Assembly: GCF_900169525.1 (NCBI RefSeq)
Contig: NZ_LT821239.1
Location: 1,076,708 to 1,140,707, forward strand
Direction of reading: 5' to 3'
Source: Corynebacterium pacaense
GTDB lineage: Bacteria > Actinomycetota > Actinomycetes > Mycobacteriales > Mycobacteriaceae
Length of the DNA stretch: 64,000 nt
Of the stretch, positions 1-8,127 are shown in pieces (within the stretch, counting starts at the first letter, position 1; every line of letters starts with the position of its first letter). Under the pieces are notes generated by a model. That model saw nothing but the letters and a program-made list of their open reading frames with translations, had not been told where the DNA came from and did no database searches. The translations under genes and the position numbers were made by a program.

Positions 1-1
1 C

Positions 2-136
2 CACCGGATTCTCGTGCAGTCCGGGTTCGACTCGGCATCACTGTCCGGCGGAATGCTCAGTCTGCGCGCATTCCTGGGCGACCGTGCCCCCGGAATTCTC
101 CGAAGCGCGCAGAAGAAGGAGCAAATGATCTCATGA
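2..136 (+). CDS. C-terminal end of a rhodanese-domain protein, probably a CoA-disulfide-reductase-like flavoprotein (partial)
   Basis: An open frame runs from the window edge to the TGA at 134-136, giving about 44 residues. It contains the pattern RILVQSGFDSASLSGGML, which resembles the last strand and helix of a rhodanese domain (hydrophobic strand, Gly-Phe, then L-x-GG). In actinobacteria such a tail commonly ends FAD-dependent CoA-disulfide-reductase-like proteins, but the catalytic Cys loop lies upstream of the window, so the enzyme class is inferred. The stop overlaps the next start (ATGA), so the two genes are translationally coupled. The persulfide-sensor-like regulator that follows supports a role in sulfane-sulfur handling. 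Confidence 0.55.
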   Translation, partial: HRILVQSGFDSASLSGGMLSLRAFLGDRAPGILRSAQKKEQMIS

Positions 137-408
137 GTGTGGACAACAGGGACGCGCAGCGCAGGATTCTCAACCGGCTCCGCCGTGCCCGGGGTCAGCT
201 TGACGCGGTGATCTCCGCGGTGGAGAACCAGGCACCGTGCAGGGATGTGATGACCCAGCTCTCAGCGGTCATCCACGCGCTCAACCGTGCGGGGTTCGTC
301 GTGGTGGCCACGGCGATGCAGGAATGCATCGCCGACCCGGACGCCGCGGAGGAGCGGGACGGACTGACCACAGGGGAGCTGGAGAAGCTTTTCATGAACC
401 TCGCCTGA
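133..408 (+). CDS. CsoR/FrmR-family regulator, CstR-like (persulfide-sensing type)
   Basis: This 91-residue all-helical repressor belongs to the DUF156 (CsoR/RcnR/FrmR) family, shown by the N-terminal ILNRLRRARGQL signature at about residues 12-23. Copper-sensing CsoR binds Cu(I) with Cys36, His61 and Cys65 (M. tuberculosis numbering). Here the two cysteines are at 36 and 65 but residue 61 is Ala, so the metal-binding His is missing. The Cys-Cys pattern without His is typical of CstR, which senses persulfides by forming di- or trisulfide links. The gene overlaps the preceding rhodanese-type gene by four bases, the expected partner for CstR. The assignment to CstR rather than CsoR rests on the missing His plus this neighbour. 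Confidence 0.8.
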   Translation: MSVDNRDAQRRILNRLRRARGQLDAVISAVENQAPCRDVMTQLSAVIHALNRAGFVVVATAMQECIADPDAAEERDGLTTGELEKLFMNLA

Positions 409-439
409 GTGCGGGACTGAATCCTGGAAGGGGATAACA

Positions 440-625
440 ATGTGTAGAGCGGTAACGTGCGGGGTCTGTGGGAAAACCACCTGGGCGGGATGCGGTCGCC
501 ATGTCGAGGAGGTGATGGCCGGGGTGCCCACGGCGCAGCGGTGCCAGGGGCACGCGGACACCGGGCGCAGGGGGTTGTTCGCCGCCCTGTTTTCCAGGGG
601 AGGAGACGGGAATCCGACTGCATAA
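440..625 (+). CDS. Small Cys-rich conserved actinobacterial protein
   Basis: This 61-residue protein starts with MCRAVTCGVCGKTTWAGCG and later has RCQGHAD. I recall this short family (MCR-x-V/I-x-C-x-x-CGKTTWAGCG-x-H) from many Actinobacteria as an unnamed protein of unknown function. The paired CxxC and the later Cys-x-x-His suggest a small zinc ribbon or redox fold. The start follows the run GGAAGGGGATAACA, which serves as ribosome-binding site. It lies 31 bases after the CstR-like gene and probably shares its transcript, which could link it to sulfur or redox stress. The coding GC bias is strong, and the last 15 residues look disordered. Confidence 0.7.
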   Translation: MCRAVTCGVCGKTTWAGCGRHVEEVMAGVPTAQRCQGHADTGRRGLFAALFSRGGDGNPTA

Positions 626-650
626 AAATGCGCGGCCCGTTGTCGATCAC

Positions 651-666
651 TGGACAGCTTGGTCTA
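651..666 (+). promoter_or_regulatory. McbR-type operator upstream of metB
   Basis: TGGAC-N6-GTCTA matches the C. glutamicum McbR motif TAGAC-N6-GTCTA with one mismatch. McbR is the TetR-type repressor of methionine and cysteine genes, released by low S-adenosylhomocysteine. A candidate -10 box TAAGGT (665-670) overlaps the right half-site, so binding would block RNA polymerase. The motif is from memory. Confidence 0.7.
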
Positions 667-667
667 A

Positions 668-700
668 GGTGGCAGTGGGTCACTATGACCCTGCGCCACC
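668..700 (+). promoter_or_regulatory. Dyad in the metB leader with a 15-bp palindromic core
   Basis: GGTGGC and GCCACC flank the core GGGTCA-CTA-TGACCC (677-691), with a three-base internal mismatch on each arm. The structure sits between the candidate metB -10 box and the TTG start. It could be a second operator or a leader hairpin; the perfect core favours a protein-binding site. Confidence 0.5.
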
Positions 701-726
701 TCATGAAAATCAGGAGTTGATCAACC

Positions 727-1890
727 TTGTCCAGTGCCCCGAAGAATCAGGGATTCTCCACAGCCTCCATCCACGCCGGATATGAACCGGATGAGCTCTA
801 CGGGTCGATCAACACCCCGATTTACGCATCGACAACCTTTGCGCAGAATGCACCGAACGAGCTGCGCCACGGCTACGAGTACACCAGGGTGGGCAATCCC
901 ACCATCACCGCACTTGAGCAGACCGTCGCAGCGCTCGAGGGCGCGCAGTACGGTCGGGCCTTTTCCTCCGGCATGGCCGCCACCGACGTGCTCTTCCGGA
1001 TCCTGCTCAAGCCCGGTGCCCATATCATCTTGGGAAACGACGCCTATGGCGGAACCTTCCGACTGGTGGATACGGTGTTCACCGCCTGGGGCGTGGAGTA
1101 CTCGGTCGTTGACACCACCGACGTCAACCAGGTCAGGGAGGCGATCCGGGAGAACACCACCCTGATCTGGGTGGAGACACCGACCAACCCCGCGCTGTCG
1201 ATCACCGACATCGCCGCGGTCGCCGAGCTGACCGAGGGCACCAACGTCACACTCGTGGTGGACAACACCTTCGCCTCTCCCTACCTGCAACAGCCTCTTG
1301 AGCTCGGTGCCCACGCCGTGCTGCATTCCACGACCAAGTACATCGGCGGGCACTCCGATGTGGTCGGTGGCATCGTGGTCACCAATGACGCGGCCCTCGA
1401 TGAGGAACTGCTCTTCCTCCAGGGTGGTGTCGGCCCCATCCCGGGTGTGTTCGATGCCTATCTCACGGCCAGGGGTGTCAAGACCCTCGCGGTGAGGATG
1501 GAGCGGCACTGCGACAATGCGGAGAGGATCGCCGAGTTCCTCGACTCCCGTGCGGAGGTCTCCCGGGTTCTCTACCCCGGCCTCGAATCACATCCGGGGC
1601 ACGAGGTGGCCGTCAGGCAGATGCGGCGCTTCGGAGCGATGATCTCGGTGCGTTTCGCCGGTGGTGAGGAGGCCGCGAAGAAGTTCTGCACCTCGACAAG
1701 GCTCATCTGTCTCGCGGAGTCCCTCGGCGGCGTCGAGTCGCTGCTCGAGCATCCGGCCACCATGACCCACCAGTCCGCCGAGGGCTCGCAGCTGGAGGTT
1801 CCCAGGGATCTCGTGCGCATCTCCATCGGAATCGAGGACATTGAGGATCTCCTCGCCGATGTGGAGCAGGCCCTGGACCAGCTGTCCTGA
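727..1890 (+). CDS. metB: Cystathionine gamma-synthase
   Basis: This 387-residue PLP enzyme joins O-acetylhomoserine and cysteine to cystathionine, the first committed step of transsulfuration to methionine in the cytosol. It matches my memory of C. glutamicum MetB almost throughout. The PLP lysine is Lys204 in HSTTKYIGGHSD, and the Cys/Met-metabolism features SSGMAA (about 81) and ETPTNP (about 150) are present. The start is TTG at 727, following the AGGAG at 713-717, and gives MSSAPKNQGFSTASIHAGYE, which aligns with the usual N-terminus; no ATG suits. The upstream McbR-type operator and palindrome suggest repression when sulfur amino acids are plentiful. It is single and is followed, convergently, by a TetR gene 3 bases after its stop. 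Confidence 0.95.
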   Translation: MSSAPKNQGFSTASIHAGYEPDELYGSINTPIYASTTFAQNAPNELRHGYEYTRVGNPTITALEQTVAALEGAQYGRAFSSGMAATDVLFRILLKPGAHIILGNDAYGGTFRLVDTVFTAWGVEYSVVDTTDVNQVREAIRENTTLIWVETPTNPALSITDIAAVAELTEGTNVTLVVDNTFASPYLQQPLELGAHAVLHSTTKYIGGHSDVVGGIVVTNDAALDEELLFLQGGVGPIPGVFDAYLTARGVKTLAVRMERHCDNAERIAEFLDSRAEVSRVLYPGLESHPGHEVAVRQMRRFGAMISVRFAGGEEAAKKFCTSTRLICLAESLGGVESLLEHPATMTHQSAEGSQLEVPRDLVRISIGIEDIEDLLADVEQALDQLS

Positions 1891-1893
1891 TCC

Positions 1894-2628
1894 CTATTTC
1901 GCCAGTAGGGTCTCCACATAGGCGATGCGTGCATCGACCATGTGGTTGAAAAGCTCATCGGGGGAGGAAACTGATTCCCCCAACGCCCTCCGGCTCAAGG
2001 GGGCCTCCACATCGGGGTGGGAGTCCAGCCAGGTCTCGGGGACGGGCTGGAAGATGTCGGGCCCGCGGTGCCCCGCGGGGGAAACGTAGTTGAAATCCGA
2101 TGTGAGCACGAAGCTGAAGAGATCGCTAATCATCATCTCGCGGACGATCGTCGCCTCCTTGAGGCTGAGACCGATCTCGGTGAAGAAGGTGAGTGTCTTC
2201 TCCGTGGCGGCGATCCGCAGCGGCGAGCCGCCCTCGGGGGTGATCTGCTCATCGAGTTCCATCAGCAGCACACGCGGATGTCTGCCGAACTGGGCGCGCA
2301 GCGAACTCCAGAGCTCGTGAATCGACTCCCGCCAGTTCCCCGGATCGAGATCGGGAAGCTCAATCTCCGCGATCATCTTCACCCAGACGCGGTCGATGAT
2401 GTCCTGGCGGTTGGTGACGTGGTTGTACAGTGCGCGGGGAGTGACTCCCATTTCGCGGGCGAGTCGGTTCATGGTGACAGCGGAGAACCCCTCACGGCCG
2501 GCGATCTCGAGCGTGCGATCGACAATGGATTCAACCGTGAGAATCCTCTGGGTCGGTCGTCCGGGACGGCGGCCGCCAGCTGGTGAAACGGCTGGGTCGG
2601 CGAAGCTCTTCACTGTTTCGCTTGGCAT
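1894..2628 (-). CDS. TetR-family transcriptional regulator
   Basis: This protein of about 244 residues has an N-terminal TetR helix-turn-helix: a GRPTQRILTVESIVD-like first helix, then REGFSAVTMNRLAREMGV and PRALYNHV, the typical recognition helix. The C-terminal ligand domain is longer than usual and not recognisable by ligand. The ATG at 2628 was chosen because the reading frame upstream (to 2688) has no family similarity; the ribosome-binding site is weak either way. The gene is divergent from the short-chain dehydrogenase at 2764, and the dyad at 2706-2730 between them is its likely operator, so the dehydrogenase is its probable target. Confidence 0.85.
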   Translation of the reverse strand: MPSETVKSFADPAVSPAGGRRPGRPTQRILTVESIVDRTLEIAGREGFSAVTMNRLAREMGVTPRALYNHVTNRQDIIDRVWVKMIAEIELPDLDPGNWRESIHELWSSLRAQFGRHPRVLLMELDEQITPEGGSPLRIAATEKTLTFFTEIGLSLKEATIVREMMISDLFSFVLTSDFNYVSPAGHRGPDIFQPVPETWLDSHPDVEAPLSRRALGESVSSPDELFNHMVDARIAYVETLLAK

Positions 2629-2705
2629 GCTTAAGAAGCCTACGCTTCTCTGTTGATGAACTCCACAAATTAGCTGATGTGGCAACAAAGTATTTTCAGA
2701 TGGCG

Positions 2706-2730
2706 GACCACTTATTTATTTACAATGGTC
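2706..2730 (+). promoter_or_regulatory. Candidate TetR operator and promoter between TetR gene and dehydrogenase
   Basis: GACCA (2706-2710) and TGGTC (2726-2730) form an inverted repeat with a 15-base spacer. A -10-like TACAAT (2721-2726) for the rightward gene falls inside it, so binding would cover the promoter. The arms are only five bases, so the call is tentative. Confidence 0.4.
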
Positions 2731-2763
2731 AGGGTCCATTCACAGGAAAGGAAACCGCATTCA

Positions 2764-3480
2764 ATGAGCAAGCCGATAGCAGTGGTCACCGGGGCAACCG
2801 GTGGCATGGGAGTCGAGATCGTCCGCGAACTTTCACAGGATCACACGGTCTATGCACTCGGAAGAAATGAGGCCGTCCTGGCCGATTTGGGGAAGCTCGA
2901 CAACGTCCACGCGCTGGGCACCGATGTGGTCGCGGATCTCCTGGACGGAGGGGGCGTCGAGAAGCTCGGTTCCCTCCTGGACCTCGGGCGCGTGGACGTC
3001 CTCGTCCACGCAGCGGCCATCGCGCAGCCCTTCACCGTCGAGTCCTCGACCGTGGAGGACTGGCGTGCCCACCTCGATCTCAACGTGGTTGTCCCCGGTG
3101 AACTCAGCCGGCGGCTGCTTCCCCAGCTGCGGGCGGCGCAGGGGCTGGTCATCTTCATTAACTCCGGGGCGGGCAGCGGGGCGTTTCCCGGGAACGTCAT
3201 CTACGCCGCGAGCAAACACGCCCTGCGTGCGCTGGCGGACGCCTTCCGGAAGGAGGAGGCCAACGGCGGGGTGCGGGTGAGCACCATCAGCCCGGGTCCC
3301 ACCGATACGGCGATGCTGCGTGGACTCAATGATTCAACGGATGAAGAGTACAACCCCGAGCTATACATCGATCCGGTCGAGGTTGCCAGGGCGATCCGCT
3401 TCGTGGTCCGGGCGGGCAGCTCGACCCAGATCACGAATGTGGACGTACGTCCACGGGTTGAGCTGGCTGATCGGGAGTAG
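2764..3480 (+). CDS. Short-chain dehydrogenase/reductase
   Basis: This 238-residue protein is a classical SDR. It has the N-terminal nucleotide-binding TGATGGMG motif (TGxxxGxG, residues about 9-16), the catalytic Tyr-x-x-x-Lys in YAASKHALRA, and the SPGPTDT stretch after it. The substrate cannot be told. The ATG at 2764 follows AGGAAAGG at about 2744, a somewhat distant site, and begins MSKPIAVVTGAT as the family does; longer in-frame starts add an unrelated tail. It is divergent from the TetR gene at 1894, which probably controls it. Its last 50 bases overlap the 3' end of the convergent DedA gene. Confidence 0.9.
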   Translation: MSKPIAVVTGATGGMGVEIVRELSQDHTVYALGRNEAVLADLGKLDNVHALGTDVVADLLDGGGVEKLGSLLDLGRVDVLVHAAAIAQPFTVESSTVEDWRAHLDLNVVVPGELSRRLLPQLRAAQGLVIFINSGAGSGAFPGNVIYAASKHALRALADAFRKEEANGGVRVSTISPGPTDTAMLRGLNDSTDEEYNPELYIDPVEVARAIRFVVRAGSSTQITNVDVRPRVELADRE

Positions 3481-4135
3481 GGGAGAGCAGCTTCCGGGCC
3501 ACACCGATGATGCCGGGCAGGACCGAGACGAACACGATCGCCAGGAAGATCGCCTCGATGTTGTTGCGCACGAAATCGATCTGACCGAGCAGCGCCCCGA
3601 GCCCGACCACACCGGCGCCCCACATGATGCCGCCGATGACGTTGAAGGTGAAAAAGGTCCGGTAGCGCATGCCCGCCATGCCGGCGACCAGCGGGGCGTA
3701 GGTGCGCACAATCGGAACGAAACGGCACAGGATGATGGTGACGGGGCCGTGGCGGTCGAAGAAGGCCTCGGTCTGGGTCAGGTAGGCGCGCTTGAAGAAA
3801 CGGCCGTCGGGGCGGTTCTCCAGGTAGGGGTGGAACTTGTGGCCGATCCAGTAGCCGACCTGATCGCCGAGGATCGCCGCCAGCGGGCAGAGGATCATCA
3901 CCAGCCACAGCGGGGCGAAGGGATCAGGCTGATTCGCCAGCAGTCCGCCGGTGAACAGCAGGGAATCCCCGGGAAGCAGCGGAAAGAGCAACCCCGACTC
4001 GATGAAAACGATCACCAGCATCGCAGGTAGGATGAAGTCACCGAAGGGGCCGGATCCGGAGAGCAGGTACATGGGATCCATCCAGGACGGGCCCAGCGCC
4101 AGTGTGCTCACAGAATCTGCGAGAAAAACAGTCAT
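3431..4135 (-). CDS. DedA-family membrane protein
   Basis: This 234-residue integral membrane protein belongs to the DedA/SNARE-associated (VTT) family, now linked to flipping of undecaprenyl phosphate or other lipids. It shows the family signatures: FIESGLLFPLLPGDSLL near residue 45, GDQVGYWIGHKF, FFKRAYL with a nearby FFDRHG, and RFVPIVRTYAPLVAG, whose Arg and Pro are conserved. About five to six hydrophobic segments are visible. The ATG at 4135 gives MTVFLADSVS; an upstream ATG would add ten basic residues. The gene is convergent with the short-chain dehydrogenase and overlaps it by 50 bases, so its terminator must lie inside that gene or be absent. Confidence 0.9.
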   Translation of the reverse strand: MTVFLADSVSTLALGPSWMDPMYLLSGSGPFGDFILPAMLVIVFIESGLLFPLLPGDSLLFTGGLLANQPDPFAPLWLVMILCPLAAILGDQVGYWIGHKFHPYLENRPDGRFFKRAYLTQTEAFFDRHGPVTIILCRFVPIVRTYAPLVAGMAGMRYRTFFTFNVIGGIMWGAGVVGLGALLGQIDFVRNNIEAIFLAIVFVSVLPGIIGVARKLLSPTPDQPAQPVDVRPHS

Positions 4136-4248
4136 ACGCGCAACGATACTCCGGGCGCGCCCCATTTCCCCCAGCCGCTCAGCCAGCTGCGCTGAAAGTC
4201 ACAGGCCGCTGTCAGTGGCGCGGGCGGGAAGGGGGCGACCCGGCCGAA

Positions 4249-6222
4249 TCAGCGGATCAGCCCGACGACCCGCAGCGCATCGAGTGCGGTGCGGTCGGTC
4301 TCCTGGAGCATGAGCGGATCGGTGCCCGGCATCGGTGAGATCGTGGTGTCCGCCATCTGCGCATAGGTGGGGATACCTATCAGATGCACCCTCGGGTCGA
4401 TTCCACCATCGGCATGGACGATCCGCCGCGTGCCGGGGTCAACCTCCGGTGAGCCGGACGGCGCCGCGGTTCCATCGGCGGTGTGGTGGCAGAAGGGCCG
4501 CGTTCGACCGGCCTCCTCCAGCGACAGGGCCAGGGGATCGCGGGGGCAGCGGGCGTCGGGGTTGTGCATCCACGCATCGACGAGAACCGTCGACTGGAAT
4601 GGCTGTTCACCCGTGGTGGGTGTGGTGATCCGCCATACCGCGCCATCCCCGATGTCCTGGACGCTGAGCTGCGGATCGGCCCCGGCGAAGGAGGCGAATC
4701 CCGCATCGACGAGGGCGAGCAGCTCCCTGGTGCGGAACAGCGGCGGCCCGGAGCCGACCATCTGACCGATCGACATCACTGCGGCGAAGCGGTTCCTGCG
4801 GGACTCGTAGGTGAACCGGCCCCCGGCTCCGAGGATGCTGCTGGGCTTGCGTGAGGCGGAGATGGACCACAGGGCGGATTTCAGCGGGCTGTCCCACGCC
4901 TCCACCGCGTTGGCGATATCCACAGCCAGGCTGGAGGCGATCCGTGCGGTCAGCACCTCCACCGGTTCCCGCACGCCCTCGAGCGGATGCTCCCAGGCGT
5001 GGAGATCGAAGACCTCGGTGCTGTGCGCGGCGAGTGCGAGCGGGATCCCGTCGACCGGGGTGGAGTCGATGACGCCGACGATCTGATCCAGGGAGGTGAT
5101 GATCGCTTCGGGCCGGACCCGGGCGAGGGTGGTGTAGAAGGCCTCGTGGGCGTCGCGGGCCACCGCCGGCCACACCTGGGTGTCGTAGTCGATGCCGGCG
5201 GGGGTGGGCGATGCAGACCCCAGCTCCGCGATCACGGCGTGCAGCCGGGAGAGCTTCGCCGCCGGTGGCAGCGAGCCGTACTCGGACTTGGGCAGATAGG
5301 GGTATCCGCGCCGGGAGGAGATCAGGAAATGGGGTTCGCGTCCGGAGGGCTCATAGCGCAGCCCGGAGCGGGTCCGGGGATCCTCGTGGAAGATTCCGCC
5401 ACGGTTGATGGTGCACAGCGCCATGATGTCGAAGAATCCCATGCCGAGCCCGCGGACGAGCACATGGGCGCCCTCCGGGATGTCCGCGGCGTTCTGCTCG
5501 ACGGGATTGCCCGGGCGCACCCACACCAGTTCCGGATGCCGCTCCACCGCCTCCGCCAGCTCCTCCTCCTCGGCGTTCGGTGCCGGTGTCTGCCATCCGA
5601 CCGCGAGAATGGTGGTGTCCGCTGTGACCTCCGTGGCGTCGTCAAGCGTGATGATGTCCCTGTCGCCCTCGCCGCGCAGTCCCACGGCCCGGGACCGGTG
5701 GATCACCACCTCGACCCACTCGGGAAGCAGCGCGAGTGCGACGTCGAGGACCCAGCGCAGGTAGGCGCCGTAGAGGGCGCGCGAGGGATTGGACCAGGGC
5801 AGTGAGCGTGCGATCTCCGGGGTGAAATCCTCCACCAGAGAGGTTGCGGGAGGAAAGGCCTCGAAGAGTTCCACCGCGGCCGGGGCGATATCGTCCGGGG
5901 CATCGCCACGCGCCATGCGGATCCATTCATACTGCGTGGGACCCTCGACGACCGGGGCGTGCACCGAGGAGCCGGGCTCGGTGAACAGCGTCACCGCACC
6001 GGCGTAGGTGTTCATGCACAGGGTGCGGGTCTGATCGGTGCGCCAGATTCTGCCCGCGCCCACCTCGGAATCCTCAATCAGGTGCAGTGTCAGATTCCCG
6101 GCGGGGGCGGAGCGCAGCGCCGCGGCGATTCGCTCGATGATGGAGATCCCCCGGGGGCCGATGCCCACGATCGCAATGTCCGCTGACTGGCTGCTCACTT
6201 GAAAACTCCTGCTCGTCGACAT
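4249..6222 (-). CDS. FAD/NAD(P)-binding protein, divergent from the ABC transporter
   Basis: This 657-residue protein begins with a dinucleotide fold, IAIVGIGPRGISIIERI (GxGxxG, about residues 17-27), followed by an ADGAGRIW-like region where flavin would bind (EVGAGRIWRTDQ). This is the NAD_binding_9 type of flavin protein, found in actinobacteria and proteobacteria beside siderophore or sulfur-compound genes. The reaction is unknown; a monooxygenase or oxidoreductase role is inferred from the fold. The ATG at 6222 follows AGGGATGGTTG on the reverse strand with good spacing; upstream frame (to 6381) crosses the promoter. It is divergent from the transporter operon, and the shared promoter contains the McbR-type site at 6236-6251, which points to sulfur metabolism. 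Confidence 0.8.
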   Translation of the reverse strand: MSTSRSFQVSSQSADIAIVGIGPRGISIIERIAAALRSAPAGNLTLHLIEDSEVGAGRIWRTDQTRTLCMNTYAGAVTLFTEPGSSVHAPVVEGPTQYEWIRMARGDAPDDIAPAAVELFEAFPPATSLVEDFTPEIARSLPWSNPSRALYGAYLRWVLDVALALLPEWVEVVIHRSRAVGLRGEGDRDIITLDDATEVTADTTILAVGWQTPAPNAEEEELAEAVERHPELVWVRPGNPVEQNAADIPEGAHVLVRGLGMGFFDIMALCTINRGGIFHEDPRTRSGLRYEPSGREPHFLISSRRGYPYLPKSEYGSLPPAAKLSRLHAVIAELGSASPTPAGIDYDTQVWPAVARDAHEAFYTTLARVRPEAIITSLDQIVGVIDSTPVDGIPLALAAHSTEVFDLHAWEHPLEGVREPVEVLTARIASSLAVDIANAVEAWDSPLKSALWSISASRKPSSILGAGGRFTYESRRNRFAAVMSIGQMVGSGPPLFRTRELLALVDAGFASFAGADPQLSVQDIGDGAVWRITTPTTGEQPFQSTVLVDAWMHNPDARCPRDPLALSLEEAGRTRPFCHHTADGTAAPSGSPEVDPGTRRIVHADGGIDPRVHLIGIPTYAQMADTTISPMPGTDPLMLQETDRTALDALRVVGLIR

Positions 6223-6235
6223 CAACCATCCCTGA

Positions 6236-6251
6236 CAGACTGTGCTGTCTA
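6236..6251 (+). promoter_or_regulatory. McbR-type operator in the divergent transporter/flavoprotein promoter
   Basis: CAGAC-N6-GTCTA differs from the remembered McbR consensus TAGAC-N6-GTCTA at one base. It sits just upstream of the flavoprotein start (6222) and about 100 bases before the transporter start (6349). A separate palindrome ATTAG-T-CTAAT lies about 20 bases to its right. The site resembles the metB operator at 651-666 in the same window. Confidence 0.6.
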
Positions 6252-6348
6252 GGTGGATGATACTGATTAGTCTAATATTGTGACATGTTTCAGTGAATAA
6301 ATTAGCTGATCCGGAAAGCATTAGACGAATCCTGGGAGGAATCCTCAA

Positions 6349-8127
6349 TTGTTTGCTAAGCGTACGCGTGGCAACGCCCATGAAGGGGTGGGTGGACCGA
6401 GCCGTCGATCAGGACGCACCGCTCGGTACACCCGCGTGGCGGGGGCGGTGACGGCCGCGCTGACCACCCTGGCGCTCCTGGCGGGCTGCGCCTCCTCCGC
6501 CGATGAGGACCGGAAGGGGAACTCACTGACATTCCTCGAGCCGCAGTTCTTCTCCACCCTCTACCCGCCGTCGGCGGGGTTCTATCCCAACGGCGGCGTC
6601 GTCAACAACATCGCGGACCGCCTGCTCTACCAGGACCCGCAGACCCTGCAGCTCAGCCCATGGATCGCCACCGAACTGCCGCTGGTCAATGACAACGCCA
6701 CCGAATTCACCTTCACCATCCGCACCGACGTCACCTACTCGGATGGAACGCCGTTGACCGCAGAGAACGTGGTGAAGAACTTCGATCTCTACGGCAAAGG
6801 GGCCAAGGATCGCCGGCTCACCGTCTCCGAGCAGATCACCAACTATGACTACGGCGAGGTGGTGGACCGGGACACCGTCCGCTTCCACTTCACCGAACCG
6901 GCACCGGGCTTCGCCCAGGCCACCAGCTCCTTCAATGCGGGCCTGTACTCCGATTCGACCCTCGATTTCGCCAATGAGCAGTTCGCACCGGGCAACGCCA
7001 CCAACATCATCGGCTCCGGTCCCTTCGTAATCACCGCGGAGACACTGGGCACCAACCTGACCCTGAGCGCCCGCGAGGACTATGACTGGGCACCTCCCGC
7101 CCGTGAGCACCAGGGAAGGGCCAGGCTCGATGAGGTTGATTATGTGCTCGCCGGTGAGGAATCGGTGCGCATCGGCGCGCTCGTGGCCGGCCAGGCCGAC
7201 ATCGCCCGTCAGATCGAGGCACCGGTCGAGGCTCACCTCTCCGATGAGGGCATCAACGTGGTCTCGGCGGCGACAAACGGTGTTAACAACAGCTTCAACT
7301 TCCGTTTCAAAAACCCCATTCTGCAGGACATCCGCGTCCGCCAGGCCCTGATCCACGCAATCGACCGTGAGAAGATCATGCGGGTGCTCTTCAGCCCCTC
7401 CTATCCGCTGGCCACCTCGGTGCTCGCGCGCAACGCACTCGGATACAAGGAGCAGGTAAACGCCTACGTCCACGACGTCGACGCCGCACAGCAGCTTCTC
7501 GACGCCGCCGGCTGGACCGTCGGCGAGGACGGCTACCGGAGCAAGGACGGCACCCCGCTGGAACTGACCTTCAACGAGGCACTGCCCCAACCCCGCTCCC
7601 GCGAGGTGGTCACCATGGTCCAGGAGCAACTGGCCGAGATCGGCATCAGAGTCAACCTCAATCCAGGTGACCAGGCCGCCCAGGACGCAGATTCCAAGGA
7701 CCCCTCCAAGATCCAGGTCCGGCATTCGATGGTCGGCCGCGCCGACTATGACGTGCTCAAGTCGATGTACTACTCCAGCAACCGCAATGAGCTGCTGAAC
7801 ATGACCATGGACGGCGATCTCAAGGACATCGGCGATCCCCACCTCGAGGAGCTGCTCATGGCGATCGCCTCGAGCCCTGATGAGAATGACCGCCGGGCGG
7901 CCTCCGCCGCGGCGCAGGACTACATCACCGAACAGGCCTATGTGCTGCCGCTGTTCGAGGAACCCGTCGTCTACGGTGTGCAACCCCACGTCCGCGGATT
8001 CAATCCGGATGTCATCGGCCGGCCGAGCTTCTACGAGACCTACCTCGACTTCTCCGATCAGCAGCCCGGCGCCGACCCGCAGGCGGCCGGGGACAATGAC
8101 AACGCAACACGAGAAAAGGAGGACTAG
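6349..8127 (+). CDS. ABC transporter substrate-binding lipoprotein (SBP family 5, KPN_01854-like)
   Basis: This 592-residue extracellular lipoprotein carries solute to the permeases that follow. The N-terminus has basic residues, a hydrophobic core and the lipobox LLAGC with Cys47. The body is a family 5 (oligopeptide/nickel) binding protein: YSDGTPLTAENVV at about 125 and a DIRVRQALIHAIDREKIM segment at about 325 are typical. The TTG start at 6349 is chosen because GGGAGGA precedes it by 8 bases. I recall a TIGRFAM subfamily (KPN_01854) of such proteins always beside peroxidase-like CMD proteins, as seen here at 11595. The solute is unknown; the McbR-type site suggests a sulfur compound. Confidence 0.88.
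   Translation: MFAKRTRGNAHEGVGGPSRRSGRTARYTRVAGAVTAALTTLALLAGCASSADEDRKGNSLTFLEPQFFSTLYPPSAGFYPNGGVVNNIADRLLYQDPQTLQLSPWIATELPLVNDNATEFTFTIRTDVTYSDGTPLTAENVVKNFDLYGKGAKDRRLTVSEQITNYDYGEVVDRDTVRFHFTEPAPGFAQATSSFNAGLYSDSTLDFANEQFAPGNATNIIGSGPFVITAETLGTNLTLSAREDYDWAPPAREHQGRARLDEVDYVLAGEESVRIGALVAGQADIARQIEAPVEAHLSDEGINVVSAATNGVNNSFNFRFKNPILQDIRVRQALIHAIDREKIMRVLFSPSYPLATSVLARNALGYKEQVNAYVHDVDAAQQLLDAAGWTVGEDGYRSKDGTPLELTFNEALPQPRSREVVTMVQEQLAEIGIRVNLNPGDQAAQDADSKDPSKIQVRHSMVGRADYDVLKSMYYSSNRNELLNMTMDGDLKDIGDPHLEELLMAIASSPDENDRRAASAAAQDYITEQAYVLPLFEEPVVYGVQPHVRGFNPDVIGRPSFYETYLDFSDQQPGADPQAAGDNDNATREKED

Noticed and set aside
6280..6295. TGTGACATGTTTCAGT as a GlxR (Crp-type) site before the binding-protein gene
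   Set aside because: The right half deviates from TCACA and the centre lacks TA; too weak to list.
6523..7989. Long reverse-strand open frames opposite the binding-protein gene, and similar long frames opposite tig, valS and rne
   Set aside because: High-GC genes leave long antisense frames; all give low-complexity or Arg/Gly-rich products with no recognisable family.
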